Counted from the first letter of the stretch, positions 9,801-18,791 are shown. The stretch is DNA of 64,000 nucleotides from Planctomycetota bacterium (GCA_029259915.1 JAJDED010000025.1:1-64000); one strand, 5' to 3'. The notes: generated by a model not told the origin, from the letters alone. Numbers and translations are program-made.

Positions 9801-10238
9801 GTGATTGAGAATCAGATCGGTGTAGATTTTCACACTCGCGTTATGGGCAGAGTTGACCAACGTCTTGAGCGACGTGTCGGTGCCGTAAAGCGTTTCTTTG
9901 CGGGCTCTGCCTAAATCGAACCGATCGTACACGTCGTATCCCACCGATTGATCTCCCGAATCGGCTCGACTCGGCGGCGGGAGCCACATTGCTCCGTAGC
10001 CCGTATAAAACAGGTCGACCTGCCGATCGGTGATGGTATTCCAACGTGCTTCAAACATCTGAAGAGTTGCCGGTGCGGAAACGTCCACGGCGCGAGCCGG
10101 CGCTTGTCTAAGGAGAACGATCGCCATCGCCAAAACCGCGCACTGAGCGCAAGCCTGACCGCCGACCCATAAAAGGCCGTTCCAGGGCGCAAATCGAATT
10201 GGCGTTGTCGTAGGTTTCATGAGTCTGTTGTGGCGCAT
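6801..10238 (-). CDS. Large secreted GH13 alpha-amylase with dockerin-like loops and PEP-CTERM
   Basis: Exported 1145-residue amylase. The N-terminal signal region is followed by a GH13 barrel whose conserved regions are DLILNHNG (141-148), FRLDAEKH with nucleophile Asp317, FGEVLDG with Glu355, and VDSHDN with His441-Asp442. A long beta-rich middle is followed by several calcium-loop segments of dockerin type (for example DLDGDGDVDNLDL, DVNQDGMTNGDDI, DFDLDGDVDGADMLVWQ). It ends in VVPEPHSLALGLFGVLLGM plus basic residues, a PEP-CTERM anchor. It is likely displayed outside the outer membrane to attack starch or glycogen, feeding the lipoprotein amylase and transporter downstream. A second possible start is the Met at 10220. 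Confidence 0.92.
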   Translation of the reverse strand: MRHNRLMKPTTTPIRFAPWNGLLWVGGQACAQCAVLAMAIVLLRQAPARAVDVSAPATLQMFEARWNTITDRQVDLFYTGYGAMWLPPPSRADSGDQSVGYDVYDRFDLGRARKETLYGTDTSLKTLVNSAHNASVKIYTDLILNHNGFSDLGTVDTQGTPSTADDVTFAESGGYPGFAITLPTDVDGDFHGAFEGGDLNGRLAGLVDIAQEKTHQFIRHPVAVGNPNNIPAGTTAAFGRLANVPDPNNARFYQDQGLGGVQLDVDPGPGQFLITRHDFNLNNPLAGDATIETAEQLLMRNAQWMVQVVGVDGFRLDAEKHFPTSTLTMLDQAVFRASNQTNHDGSIKPIYSFGEVLDGNKGFLQTFINQGLPNPAAIDPADFTVQGNRDVLDFPLFFGLRSNLTGATASNNWHGIRNASQDLQDDGFHNGSQGVSFVDSHDNLAGGFPFLKNVAYAYTLMMPGQALVYLNAEEFGTGRSFPNDGKDDALGGFHGEAVPTLVNIRNTHGRGDFRERWIDDAFNPSGFSNIYVYERSNTAVVALSSRNDSAIETRNGVQTDFAPNTILVELTGNAADPLVDPSGLIPETVKVDASGQIDVSIPGNGTHRRGYVIYGLANPQGTMSVTNVAMTLAGATPTAATNGTARLGDIEVIRTDTFDVSLNTTPISLTDPDTMLPVRDFDADGDTALLRIDEGMDLNNVAGIDNATPGSVAYAFEDFTDTRVPGYIDNGAGVNIGTGTGTYTQTIDATQLSEGRHYITTRAFRHRDLSTGGDGGPAVYSEFKQAVYIDRLPPEAAFVSFDPFASSPTVLDDRDLIVQSTDQTADNMHIFLDLPEGLTDSQVIALALGGAQDAGQYDSDSWVFGFTGVTTGNHVATVVTFEPSFDGTNGINVQRFPGLFTSTGVGAGFGDLDADNIFEIADLSGLANNSFEDVLFSQNVDFNAAADLDGDGDVDNLDLFALGPQLVTSGANQTILDEYGSLLLRRGDVNQDGMTNGDDIAALHAAFGGTGWLEDLNVDGVVDLNDVQTLITDIFRTENGDFDLDGDVDGADMLVWQLGLGTGGALFHQGDANLDGNVNATDLAVWQSVYGSQGLTLAAQAEATTVVPEPHSLALGLFGVLLGMRGYGLRMRRTTSKGNLCLGPI

Positions 10239-10324
10239 TTTGGGCGCTCGACCGTAAGCTCTGTTCCGCAGGGCCCGTTGGCTGAAGCACTAGGTAGTTC
10301 ATTAGGACAATTGTGTTTTACTTA

Positions 10325-10792
10325 TCAACGCCGACGCCTTTTCTGCTTTGGCGGTTTCCAATCAGGCGGCGGTTCCGATTTCAGTTCTAAATTGATTGTG
10401 TTGGAGCCAGGCTCTAACGTGACCTTCAAATCCGAGGTTTTTTTCGTACGATACCAAGCTGGCGTAATCGTTTTGCCCGGCGTTGGGGGGCCTCCATTGG
10501 GATCAGGTGTCGAGGGCTCATTAGCCACAACGGTTACCGTGTAGTCTCCGGAAGGCAATCCATTTTCGCGGCCCGTCATCAGCGAATAAGAGCCATCTTC
10601 TGCAACTAAGCCGTAGGCTTGGGGTCCAGTACCGGATGGTATAAAGGAAACAGTTCCGCGGGTGATCAGGGTGCTGTCTAAGGTAACTACACCCGTAACA
10701 CTGGCATCGTACACACCACCGCACCCAGGCAAGACCACCAAAAGGCTAAAGCAAACCAGGGATCTGATAGACCCCTTTCTAGTTACTAGCAT
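10325..10792 (-). CDS. Small lipoprotein with carboxypeptidase-regulatory-like fold
   Basis: A 155-residue lipoprotein (lipobox LPGC, then GG). The body (GVVTLDSTLITRGTVSFIP, later YTVTVVANEPS) resembles the carboxypeptidase regulatory-like/transthyretin-like beta domain that is abundant beside DUF1559 genes in Planctomycetes. It ends in a short basic tail (KPPKQKRRRR). The ATG at 10792 overlaps the stop of the upstream gene in TGATG, indicating translational coupling with its paralogue. Function is unknown. Confidence 0.82.
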   Translation of the reverse strand: MLVTRKGSIRSLVCFSLLVVLPGCGGVYDASVTGVVTLDSTLITRGTVSFIPSGTGPQAYGLVAEDGSYSLMTGRENGLPSGDYTVTVVANEPSTPDPNGGPPTPGKTITPAWYRTKKTSDLKVTLEPGSNTINLELKSEPPPDWKPPKQKRRRR

Positions 10793-11394
10793 CACTGGTC
10801 AGTCTCCATACTGCTTTCAACAGCTTGATCTTCATCCGGCGTTGTATCCTCTGATTCTAACACCGACTTTGAGTCAATCTGTCCTTCATCAGTTTCTGCG
10901 TCTTCTTCTGCGTCTTCCAAAATTTCTACTTCTTCGATAGCTTCAAGCTTTAAGACAATCACATTTCTGCCTTGCTTGACACTAACGAGGAGATCAGAAG
11001 TATCTTTACTTGCATACTTGTCCGCGGTAAGTCGTTTTCCAATGACAGGAGGACCACCTTCCCCCTTGTAGCTCTCTCCCGAAGATGGGCCCGTAGCGAC
11101 AACCGTTGCAATAAATCCGCCAGAAGATATAGCTCCTCCATCTGGATCTTTCAAATTGCCTTGCCCAGTACGCAACGAGTAGCTGCCATCGGTATTGATT
11201 TTTCCATAAGCGATAGGTCCGTCTCCCACCGGGTAGAACATTACGGTTCCCGAAGTCAACAGTTCACCTTCGATGGTAACTGTTCCTTCGACCGTGGCAT
11301 TAAGCTTGGGTCGCTTATCTCCACATCCCGTTGCGAAAAGCACTGCGGCCATCATTAAAAATGGAAGGATTGTTTTCCGCATGATGTAACTCAT
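10792..11394 (-). CDS. Lipoprotein with carboxypeptidase-regulatory-like domain and acidic tail
   Basis: A 200-residue lipoprotein, lipobox ATGC around residue 24. It has the same layout as the next gene: an N-terminal GTVTIEGELLTSGTVMFYP motif, a GSYSLRTG turn and a beta-sandwich to about residue 150. It then carries a distinctive acidic tail rich in Glu and Asp (residues 150-200). The two genes are probably tandem duplicates with divergent tails. It is located between the DUF1559 gene (53 bp upstream) and its paralogue, so all three are likely co-transcribed. A second start is possible at 11382. Function is unknown. Confidence 0.82.
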   Translation of the reverse strand: MSYIMRKTILPFLMMAAVLFATGCGDKRPKLNATVEGTVTIEGELLTSGTVMFYPVGDGPIAYGKINTDGSYSLRTGQGNLKDPDGGAISSGGFIATVVATGPSSGESYKGEGGPPVIGKRLTADKYASKDTSDLLVSVKQGRNVIVLKLEAIEEVEILEDAEEDAETDEGQIDSKSVLESEDTTPDEDQAVESSMETDQ

Positions 11395-11447
11395 TCTTCA
11401 AGTGCTCTGAAAGTGAGGCAAGATGGTTTAACTTCTCTAACTAGTCC

Positions 11448-12500
11448 TTAGTCCAATGAAACAATCTCCTCAAGATTACGCGTAGAGAGTCCTCGATAAA
11501 CATCATGGTCGATACTGTCATTTACAAAATGCACCGACCCATCAGCAAACACAAACTGGGCGCCACCGGGATGAAAACTTTTGAATCCACGAGTGTTGTA
11601 CCACTGGTCCTTTAGGCCAGCGACATCCAACCCTACAAGAAAGAAATTGAGTGGTGCGTTACAACTCGCAAAATCACCATCTGAAAAGAAGGCTGCTGAA
11701 TGAAAGTCCTGTTCTACGACAGCTTCACCAATCATAAACGTGTTACTTAATCCATCCGTAACATTTTTGAGTTTAATTTTCTCGTAATAGGAGTTCCGAT
11801 AAAACAACCCATTGCAATTCAATACGGTGTTATGACAGTCAGGGAGGCTGCCTTCCTGGTGTAAAGTGGACTGGGGCCAAATAATATTGTCGCCGATGAC
11901 TCCTTTGTAGCTTGTCGTTGCTGCCGTTCGGGATGTCCACCACCATAGGCCTTCGGTAGGCACTGCAGATGGGTCGGAGGGACATGTGAGCGAAGACATT
12001 TGGGTTTCTGTAATTTCACGGAGATCGTTATGCCCTAGCGACCAACCACCTTTAGCTTTGGCTGCAAAATCACGCACAAGCTTTTCCTCGATCCGATCGT
12101 ACATCGCTTGTTGCTCTATATAAGGCAGGATGTCGACAATCCAACCTTTGCCATTGAAGCCGGTCCCGCCATTTGCTGGATTCTGACTAGATTGACTCCA
12201 TCCACCTCCAAGATCTTCTGATCTGAAATTTCCACTACCCGGCGGATCTTCTACTAAGGTTACTTCCTCATACCACTGACCGATCGAAGTGGGTAAGTGG
12301 CCCCTGGAATCGGAAAAGTTAATAACCGCCAGACCCAACTGTTTGAGATTGTTTTGGCAGCTCATCCGGCGCGCTGCCTCACGCGCCGCTTGGACTGCTG
12401 GTAACAACAACGCGACCAAGACCCCGATGATGGCGATCACCACCAGAAGTTCCACGAGCGTAAACGCCTTTTTCCGCTTGCTATGCCGATTGTTGTTCAT
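11448..12500 (-). CDS. DUF1559 prepilin-like protein
   Basis: A 350-residue protein with a type IV prepilin N-terminus: a basic leader, then KAFTLVELLVVIAIIGVLVA, the cleavage and N-methylation motif. The Pro-Ala-Val-Gln-Ala-Ala-Arg-Glu-Ala-Ala-Arg-Arg segment and the Cys-Gln-Asn-Asn-Leu-Lys-Gln motif are the planctomycete DUF1559 signature. The C-terminal FKSFHPGGAQFVFADGSVHF is also typical. Such proteins are present in many copies per genome; they are thought to be pseudopilin-like surface proteins, with no proven role. It heads a likely operon with the two small lipoproteins. Confidence 0.95.
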   Translation of the reverse strand: MNNNRHSKRKKAFTLVELLVVIAIIGVLVALLLPAVQAAREAARRMSCQNNLKQLGLAVINFSDSRGHLPTSIGQWYEEVTLVEDPPGSGNFRSEDLGGGWSQSSQNPANGGTGFNGKGWIVDILPYIEQQAMYDRIEEKLVRDFAAKAKGGWSLGHNDLREITETQMSSLTCPSDPSAVPTEGLWWWTSRTAATTSYKGVIGDNIIWPQSTLHQEGSLPDCHNTVLNCNGLFYRNSYYEKIKLKNVTDGLSNTFMIGEAVVEQDFHSAAFFSDGDFASCNAPLNFFLVGLDVAGLKDQWYNTRGFKSFHPGGAQFVFADGSVHFVNDSIDHDVYRGLSTRNLEEIVSLD

Positions 12501-12526
12501 GTCTCATTACTCTCGAAAAGTGATTG

Positions 12527-12614
12527 TTGCTATTAGCGGTTAGCTATTAGCAGTTAGCTGTTGGCAAGTTCCTAAAAGGACTAATCGCTAACAGCTAATC
12601 GCTAACAGCTAGTA
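12527..12614. repeat. Imperfect inverted repeat built from TTAGC units
   Basis: Two arms made of iterated TTAGC/ATTAGC/TAGCTGTT units (about 12528-12563 and 12580-12612) are roughly complementary and flank a short centre. The RNA would fold into a long stem. It lies upstream of the DUF1559 gene. It looks like a non-coding palindromic repeat element. Confidence 0.6.
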
Positions 12615-12793
12615 CCACACTCCTCAGTTATCTCTGTTTCCTCCTGTTCCAATTTTTGTTTACGGCCGGAGGCCCGCTAAATAAACGTACCGCGATCCCA
12701 GTGGCTGTCGCCGCCCGCTCGCCGGCCCGGGGAGGACCGCACGAGCGGATCGACGACTGCCCCAACAAACAAACCCTCTATCTCCGTTGCCGA

Positions 12794-13672
12794 CTAAACG
12801 CGACGACGTGTCGCGAGCAGTCCAATAACAGCAAATCCGGCCAAAGCCAAGCTAGCAGGTTCTGGAACGGGGATGGTGAAGAACTGGTCTCCGGCAATCG
12901 TGCTAAAGTTCACGACGGAAAGGTTCGCTAAGTGCCCCTGAACGGGCAATCCGCCGAGTACCTGGTTGGATGCGAAGGTATGGTCACCGCTGTTGACGAC
13001 CGCAGAAACACGGATGTCGCCACCGGCGTAGCCAAGATCGGCCAAGTCAATTACCAACTCAAGACCAGTTGTAACGGCCGCTGCGACGCCCGCAGCAGGG
13101 GCCGCCGGAAAGGCTCCTCCAACACCCAAAACATTGCTATTGTCATACCCGACACCGATCGCGCTGGCGGTAGCCGGACCAGGAGCGACGCTGCCGCTAC
13201 CGGTCAGCGAGTTGCCAAAGATGCTGAACTGGCTGGTCACCAAGCCGCTGCCGAGGTTGGCAAAGTCCAGATCGAACTTGTTCTGGCCAAGGCCACCATC
13301 AAAGCCATTGCGGGCAATGATGTGGGTCTCGGGGGTGAACGCGGTGTCAAAAACCAGTCCGTTCATTGCGCCCGCACCGTCGTTGCCGGCACTGGCGAAA
13401 ATGCTCTGACCACCGGCCGCGGCGTCGATCCAAATCTCGAGCTTGTTGAAATTGTTCTCAACCTGCCCAGTGATGAACAAGTTGAGCGTGCCGCCAGCGA
13501 TGGTACCGTAGCCAGCATTCAACTCACTAAAATTGTCGCCAAAACTGGTCTCATTCGTCTGTACCGCAAGTGCGGCTCCGTAGCCGTCGCCGGCCGTACT
13601 ACCGTCGACAACCACCGCCGACACAGGTGCGGCCATCAGACATACAATGGCCAAAGAAAAGATTCTTTTCAT
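12794..13672 (-). CDS. PEP-CTERM sorting-domain protein
   Basis: Exported protein of about 292 residues starting MKRIFSLAIVCLMAAPVSA at 13672, directly behind GGAGGTGGAG; the open frame extends upstream to 13723 but lacks signals there. After the signal peptide the domain VDGSTAGDGYGAALAVQ resembles the N-terminal domain of the PEP-CTERM protein near the amylases. The C-terminus IPVPEPASLALAGFAVIG followed by RRR is a classic PEP-CTERM anchor. It probably sits on the cell surface after exosortase processing. No enzymatic motif was recognised. Downstream of the ECF sigma/FecR pair, which might control it. Confidence 0.85.
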   Translation of the reverse strand: MKRIFSLAIVCLMAAPVSAVVVDGSTAGDGYGAALAVQTNETSFGDNFSELNAGYGTIAGGTLNLFITGQVENNFNKLEIWIDAAAGGQSIFASAGNDGAGAMNGLVFDTAFTPETHIIARNGFDGGLGQNKFDLDFANLGSGLVTSQFSIFGNSLTGSGSVAPGPATASAIGVGYDNSNVLGVGGAFPAAPAAGVAAAVTTGLELVIDLADLGYAGGDIRVSAVVNSGDHTFASNQVLGGLPVQGHLANLSVVNFSTIAGDQFFTIPVPEPASLALAGFAVIGLLATRRRV

Positions 13673-13851
13673 TACTCCACCTCCGGGATAACTCCCCAAA
13701 AACAAAAAAACAGAACAAAACAAATGAAGCTAGGCAGCGCCCTCACGCGATGTGTTGGTCGATCACTGCTTCACCCCTCCAAAACTATCCGACGGCACTT
13801 TGCCATCGTTTCCTCTCTCTTGAGTTTAACAACTCTTGAGAAATTTCACTC

Positions 13852-15735
13852 TCAATATGTCAAGCGAATTGTTGCCAATAGCGGTGCCAGGCAAGAATCC
13901 GCGTTTTGATAAGTCCTGACCAGAGACGATTGAAATCGCCCCTTGGTATCATGTTGATAAGTAATTCGTCGCAGCAACCGACCGCGCTCCCCCCCCCAGC
14001 GACCGGTAACCGCAAGGAAGTGGGTGCCAACACGAACTTCGTCCACCTCGTGGATCTTCGTGCCGTGGAAGTTGCCTAGGCTGATACGGTCAAATGAAAA
14101 GTTTCCGTGCAGCACGGCGTCGACGCTACAAGCTTGCTCGTCGCGAAGCGATCGGGGATTACGGAAGATCTCCATCACATCGCGGTTGTCGACGCCAAAG
14201 GTTATTTTAACCACAATGAAGTTCGCTTCGGTATTTTCTTCTCCCATCGAGGGGAAATTTTTGGGGCCATAGATATTGAAAATCGACGTGGCCCCGTAAC
14301 CGGTTTCCTCGACGCCGCTGCCAATGTTCAGCACACGGTTGGCATTGCCATCGCCGCGGTTTAATTCCACGCCATAAAACACGTCGTCGACCTTAGAAAC
14401 CCGTTGCAGGAAGCTCAGGTAGACCTGGTTGCCATCGCGGCCCACTAGTCGAACGCCATCTTGGTTTTCCACAAGGCCGGCCACATCGAACACCCCCCCG
14501 ACCGACGTAGCCAACGATCGGCGAATACGATTTTCTTGACCCGTTTGAACTGCACGATTTCCCTGCGGGACAATCCCCTGGGTCGCCAAACTGCCGCCGC
14601 TTACGCGATTGGAGTCGGGGCCCTGCTCGCCATCAGCCGAAATATCGAACCATGGACCTGCCCAGCCAAAACCGCCGTTTTGCGCAGCCAACGGACCCTC
14701 GGGATAATCAAAACCTTCGTAAGCCAACAAGCCATCTTGAGGGCCGGAAGAGGGTAATAAACTACGAACAAATGCGGCTTCGTTCGCCGGGAATTCGAAC
14801 ACCGTGGTCGACACGGGGCTCACCCGCGCAGCTTCCGAGGAATTCAATTCCAATCGTTGCAAAGCCCGACCGGAAGAATCCAACACGTCGGCCTTCACCA
14901 AGCCACTGAACACGTGTACTTCAGAAGCGCCCGACTCATGGACAAACAATCCAAACTCTGTGCCGACATCGAAGATATCGAGCGAACGCGTATGAACGCG
15001 AAAACCTCGCGACTTGTTTGGCACCACCGCTGCCATACGGCCTGAGTGCAAAGCCACCCTGTATGGCGTATCGACCACAAACGTCGCCGGGCTTTCCAGC
15101 AACACCGTGGCACCATCCTCAAACGTAATTTCCGCCAGTCCCTCGCGAAGTTCCAGCTTTTCCCCCGCCACCAGTTCCGACCCATAACCAATTGTCCCAG
15201 AACTGTTTTTCCAGAGACAGTTTTGTGTTCCAGTAATGCGCGCCACTACTTGCTCGCTGGAGGGGAGCGATGCGTCGCCAGAAGCTAAAGTCTGGTTCGC
15301 CAACTGAGTGGAACGCGAAATTGCGATGTAGGTCAGCATGCTGGAAAACAGCGCGATGCCCACCACCGCAACCGCAATCATCCAAGAGAAATGCTGCGAA
15401 GAAATAGAGGTTGTCCCCGCCCCGTGCCTTAGCGGTCGGTTGCCTTCCAACTCGTAATGCGAGGCCAGGGCCATCAGGTTATCGCTTCGCAAGGATTCGC
15501 CATCCATCCAATCATTCGCAACAAGAGCGCTCGGCTGGTTTGAAGAAGGCTCGAGCGAAGCGCCTTCGGCATGCAGACATGCGTGTAAAGCCAGATAGTC
15601 GACATACAGTGCTTGAGCGTCGGGATCGTCGACGAGCTGTGTTTCGAGCCACTGGCCTTCGCGGGCATCTAGTCCGCCATTGCACAAATCGCCTAGGCAT
15701 TTCAGAAGGCGGTATTTGTCCGACTTTCGGCTCAT
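13852..15735 (-). CDS. FecR-domain anti-sigma factor with C-terminal beta-sandwich domain
   Basis: Likely membrane regulator of the ECF sigma factor encoded just upstream. The start MSRKSDKYR at 15735 overlaps the sigma stop in ATGA, so the pair is translationally coupled. The cytoplasmic N-terminus (residues 1-100) matches planctomycete anti-sigma regions. One membrane span follows (WMIAVAVVGIALFSSML). A FecR domain occupies about residues 150-300 (GRMAAVVPNKSRGFRVHT, then DVGTEFGLFV). The C-terminal LLAYEGFDYPEGPLA domain resembles a concanavalin-type sensor found in planctomycete FecR proteins. The gene may sense an extracytoplasmic ligand; the ligand is unknown. Confidence 0.85.
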   Translation of the reverse strand: MSRKSDKYRLLKCLGDLCNGGLDAREGQWLETQLVDDPDAQALYVDYLALHACLHAEGASLEPSSNQPSALVANDWMDGESLRSDNLMALASHYELEGNRPLRHGAGTTSISSQHFSWMIAVAVVGIALFSSMLTYIAISRSTQLANQTLASGDASLPSSEQVVARITGTQNCLWKNSSGTIGYGSELVAGEKLELREGLAEITFEDGATVLLESPATFVVDTPYRVALHSGRMAAVVPNKSRGFRVHTRSLDIFDVGTEFGLFVHESGASEVHVFSGLVKADVLDSSGRALQRLELNSSEAARVSPVSTTVFEFPANEAAFVRSLLPSSGPQDGLLAYEGFDYPEGPLAAQNGGFGWAGPWFDISADGEQGPDSNRVSGGSLATQGIVPQGNRAVQTGQENRIRRSLATSVGGVFDVAGLVENQDGVRLVGRDGNQVYLSFLQRVSKVDDVFYGVELNRGDGNANRVLNIGSGVEETGYGATSIFNIYGPKNFPSMGEENTEANFIVVKITFGVDNRDVMEIFRNPRSLRDEQACSVDAVLHGNFSFDRISLGNFHGTKIHEVDEVRVGTHFLAVTGRWGGERGRLLRRITYQHDTKGRFQSSLVRTYQNADSCLAPLLATIRLTY

Positions 15736-16310
15736 CGGATCCCCTCCGCGGCCAATGTGCGATCGATACACTCGTGCAGCGCCCGGCGAATTCGATTCAG
15801 TGCTTTGTAGATGGTATTCACGGGACGTCCCAAGTGATTTGCCGCCGATTTGAAACTCGACGTGCTGTCGTCATAACACTGCTGAACCAATTGTCGATCT
15901 TCCGGAGTTAGTTTTCCCAAGCAACGCCTTAGGGCCTCGCGGCGGTAGTCGAACAAATCTGCCCGGCTAACCGCAGTCGCAGCCACGCGATCAAATGCCT
16001 CTTCACTGAGCTGAAAACCTTCCCGGTGATGTTGGCGGCGAAACTTTCGCACTTGGTTGTGTGCGATCACAGCCACCCATTTCACAAAGTCGGTACCCAA
16101 CTCGAATGTCTCATGCTCTCGCCAAAGCACGACACACACTTCCTGAAAAACTTCCTCCGCATGGGCCGGGTTGCCCAATAGGGTGACTAAATACGAAAAC
16201 AGCCAGCGATCGTGCTTGGCAAATAGCCGCGCGAACGCATCCCGACGATCGCCACTCGCGTCGGCATCATCTGGCCCCAAATCTTCTGAATCTGAACGTT
16301 CGGCGGACAT
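15732..16310 (-). CDS. ECF-type sigma-70 family RNA polymerase sigma factor
   Basis: About 192 residues with sigma region 2 (FARLFAKHDRWLFSYLVTLL, AEEVFQEVCVVLW) and region 4 (LTPEDRQLVQQCY, then AANHLGRPVNTIYKALNRIR as the helix-turn-helix). This matches the planctomycete/verrucomicrobial ECF group that pairs with FecR proteins. ATG at 16310 (MSAERSDSED) was chosen; a TTG 87 bp upstream adds a poorly conserved extension. The 3' end overlaps the anti-sigma start by 4 bp. It directs RNA polymerase to an unidentified regulon, possibly surface proteins such as the neighbouring PEP-CTERM gene. Confidence 0.9.
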   Translation of the reverse strand: MSAERSDSEDLGPDDADASGDRRDAFARLFAKHDRWLFSYLVTLLGNPAHAEEVFQEVCVVLWREHETFELGTDFVKWVAVIAHNQVRKFRRQHHREGFQLSEEAFDRVAATAVSRADLFDYRREALRRCLGKLTPEDRQLVQQCYDDSTSSFKSAANHLGRPVNTIYKALNRIRRALHECIDRTLAAEGIR

Positions 16311-16544
16311 TTCCGGTTTGGTTCCCTCCCATGGATAAGCGCGCAAACTGCCCTGCCAGTCATAGTAAGGCGCCCCAAGGTACACTTTGGTATCCAAAAA
16401 TGGATGTTTTGGCAGAAAAACTCCCCGCTCATAAAAGGAAATTCATCCTAAAGCATTTTCCGAAAAGAGGTTATCAATTATTTTTCCGCCCAGCCCCCCG
16501 CTTGCGGTTTAGCGAAAAGAACCCAAAAAGACGTCGGAAACCAG

Positions 16545-16618
<74 letters not shown>

Positions 16619-16852
16619 GTGAAATGATGGACAAAAGACGAGAATGGCATCGCCACGGTTGCGGATGGCAGATACCACTTATTGTTACCCGCAGAAAGGC
16701 TTCTCGCCAGCCCATAACCGGTCGCAACGCCTATCACTTAGCCCCGAAAACCACAGTTTCTGGACGTGCTCTGTGAGGTTCGAGTACGATAACAGCCGGC
16801 AGCGGTCATCGCACTTTCTGCCAGACAACATCGCAGGACCACTGGTCACCCC

Positions 16853-18712
16853 ATGACATCATCCTCTGCTGAGCACAATTCCGACCCAGAGCAGCCGGTT
16901 CTCTCGGTCCTATTTTACCATCGGCGCAAACGGGTGTTTGTCACTCCGCTGGATCGACGACTAGAAATCGGTCGCCAACGCATAGGCGAGCCGATTCCGC
17001 GTAGCCGAATCGACCGGGCCGATTCCGCTCGAGTGGTTCTGGCGGCGCTTGATGAGGTGGATGTCTCGCGATCGCACATGGCACTTACCCCCCAGTCCGA
17101 TGGCAAGGGAATTGAAGTTGCCAATCTCAGCCACACCCAACCGGTGCGTCTGTCGCCTGACCTCGTTCTCCCGCCGGGGGAATCAACAGTTGTCGAGCCG
17201 CCGCTGCTTGCCCAGTTCAGTGTCTATGCCGTGCGTGTCGAACCTCCGGAAGAGGAGGAACTTGATTTACAACCTTTGCCAGAGCGCACGATGCCTCCCG
17301 GGCGAAAGTCGATCGCTGCCGGCTTGGGTCGATTGAATATCGATACCATGGACGAACGGCTGTTGCTACGGTGGTTGGAAACAGTGCTGGGCGTATTCCA
17401 AAGCGCTGCCAGCTCGCAGGACTTCACAGAACTGGCAGCCAAGGCGCTGGTAAAAATCGTCGGCCTCGATGCGGCCGCAATGCTGGAGTGCGATGAAGCA
17501 GGACGCTGGCGAGTTGCCGCGTTGCACTCCGTCGTCGAAGGACAGAACGAAGCAACTTGGATTCCCAGCCAAACGCTGCTGGGACGCGTCCGTAAAGAAA
17601 AACGCGCCTACCGCCATGTCCCGGCAAACGTTTCCGACACCGCCAAAAGCCTGCTCAACGTCAGTGCGCTGGTCGCAGCACCGATTCTTGACGGCGAGGG
17701 CAACGTGATTGGTGCGCTCTATGGCGATCGGCGCCAAGGAGGCACCAGCGACGACATTCCCGATATTTCGATGTTTGAAGCAAAATTGGTCGAGGTACTT
17801 GCCAGTGGAATCGCCGCTGGCTTGGCGCGCGTGAAAGAAGAACAGGCAGCGGTAGCCGCCCGTGTTCAATTCGAACAGTTCTTCACGCCGCAGTTAGCCC
17901 AACAACTGGAACGCGACCCGGGCCTGCTCGAAGGGCGCGATGCCAAGATTACCCTGCTCTTTGCCGACGTTCGAGGGTTCAGCCGAATTAGCGAAAAGCT
18001 GGGACCCGCGCTCACCATGACTTTGATCCAAGACACCATGGGCACGCTTTCCGAATGTGTGTTGGCATGCGATGGAGTATTGGTCGATTACCTGGGAGAC
18101 GAATTGATGGCCATGTGGGGCGCACCGATCGCCCAAGACGATCACGCCGACCTCGCCTGTCGGGCAGCGGAGAAAATGACTCACGCATTGCCCGAGATCA
18201 ATCGGCGCTGGCAGCAAAAATTGGGCACCCCCATTCAGTTAGGCATCGGCATCAACTCGGGCGTGGCACGCGTCGGCAACACCGGCTCGCGACAGAAATT
18301 CAAATACGGCCCCCTGGGCGATACCGTCAACGTAGCCAGCCGCGTGCAGGGGGCAACCAAGTATTTAGGCGCCGATTGTTTGATCACCGGGTCGACACTC
18401 ACCGCGCTGGAACTTGCACCCCCCAACCGCCGTTTGGCCCGAGTGAAAGTTGTAAATATCGAACAGCCGCTCGATCTCTACGAATTGGCCTGCACCCCAC
18501 CTGCCGACTGGTCCAAGCGCTGCAGCCGCTACCAAGAAACGCTGGAAGCGCTGGAAAAACGCGATCTCGGCACGGCTGCCGATTTGGCCAATCGGTTTGC
18601 TGCGGAATTCCCCGACGATGCAGCCGCCACCGCCCTAGCCTGTCGAGTGGCAGAAGCACAAAACTCACCCAGCACCTCCGACACCGCTATTTGGGCACTA
18701 CCAGGAAAGTAG
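16853..18712 (+). CDS. Adenylate/guanylate cyclase with FHA and GAF domains
   Basis: Cytosolic 619-residue signalling enzyme making cyclic nucleotide from NTP. The N-terminal 110 residues resemble an FHA phosphopeptide-binding domain (LEIGRQRIGEPIPRSRI, DVSRSHMALTP). About residues 170-325 form a GAF sensor domain. About 350-545 form a class III cyclase catalytic domain: TLLFADVRGFSRISEKL has the first metal Asp, DYLGDELMAMWGAP the second, and KYGPLGDTVNVASRVQ the substrate/transition-state region. It is a single gene between tRNA-Arg and tRNA-Asp. A long hairpin repeat follows its stop. Whether the product is cAMP or cGMP cannot be told by eye. Confidence 0.93.
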   Translation: MTSSSAEHNSDPEQPVLSVLFYHRRKRVFVTPLDRRLEIGRQRIGEPIPRSRIDRADSARVVLAALDEVDVSRSHMALTPQSDGKGIEVANLSHTQPVRLSPDLVLPPGESTVVEPPLLAQFSVYAVRVEPPEEEELDLQPLPERTMPPGRKSIAAGLGRLNIDTMDERLLLRWLETVLGVFQSAASSQDFTELAAKALVKIVGLDAAAMLECDEAGRWRVAALHSVVEGQNEATWIPSQTLLGRVRKEKRAYRHVPANVSDTAKSLLNVSALVAAPILDGEGNVIGALYGDRRQGGTSDDIPDISMFEAKLVEVLASGIAAGLARVKEEQAAVAARVQFEQFFTPQLAQQLERDPGLLEGRDAKITLLFADVRGFSRISEKLGPALTMTLIQDTMGTLSECVLACDGVLVDYLGDELMAMWGAPIAQDDHADLACRAAEKMTHALPEINRRWQQKLGTPIQLGIGINSGVARVGNTGSRQKFKYGPLGDTVNVASRVQGATKYLGADCLITGSTLTALELAPPNRRLARVKVVNIEQPLDLYELACTPPADWSKRCSRYQETLEALEKRDLGTAADLANRFAAEFPDDAAATALACRVAEAQNSPSTSDTAIWALPGK

Positions 18713-18722
18713 CTGGCAAGCC

Positions 18723-18791
18723 GAGAGTCAAGAGTCGAGAGCCAGAGGGGGAAAGGCATTTCTTCTGGCTCTCGACTCTCGACTCTTGTCT
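18723..18791. repeat. Long inverted repeat of GAGTCGA units
   Basis: Two arms of about 23-25 bp (18723-18746 and 18764-18791) built from GAGTCGAGAG units are nearly perfectly complementary, with a 17-nt centre. Immediately after the cyclase stop, it would form a strong hairpin, but no T-tract follows. Similar in style to the element at 12527-12614. Confidence 0.7.
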
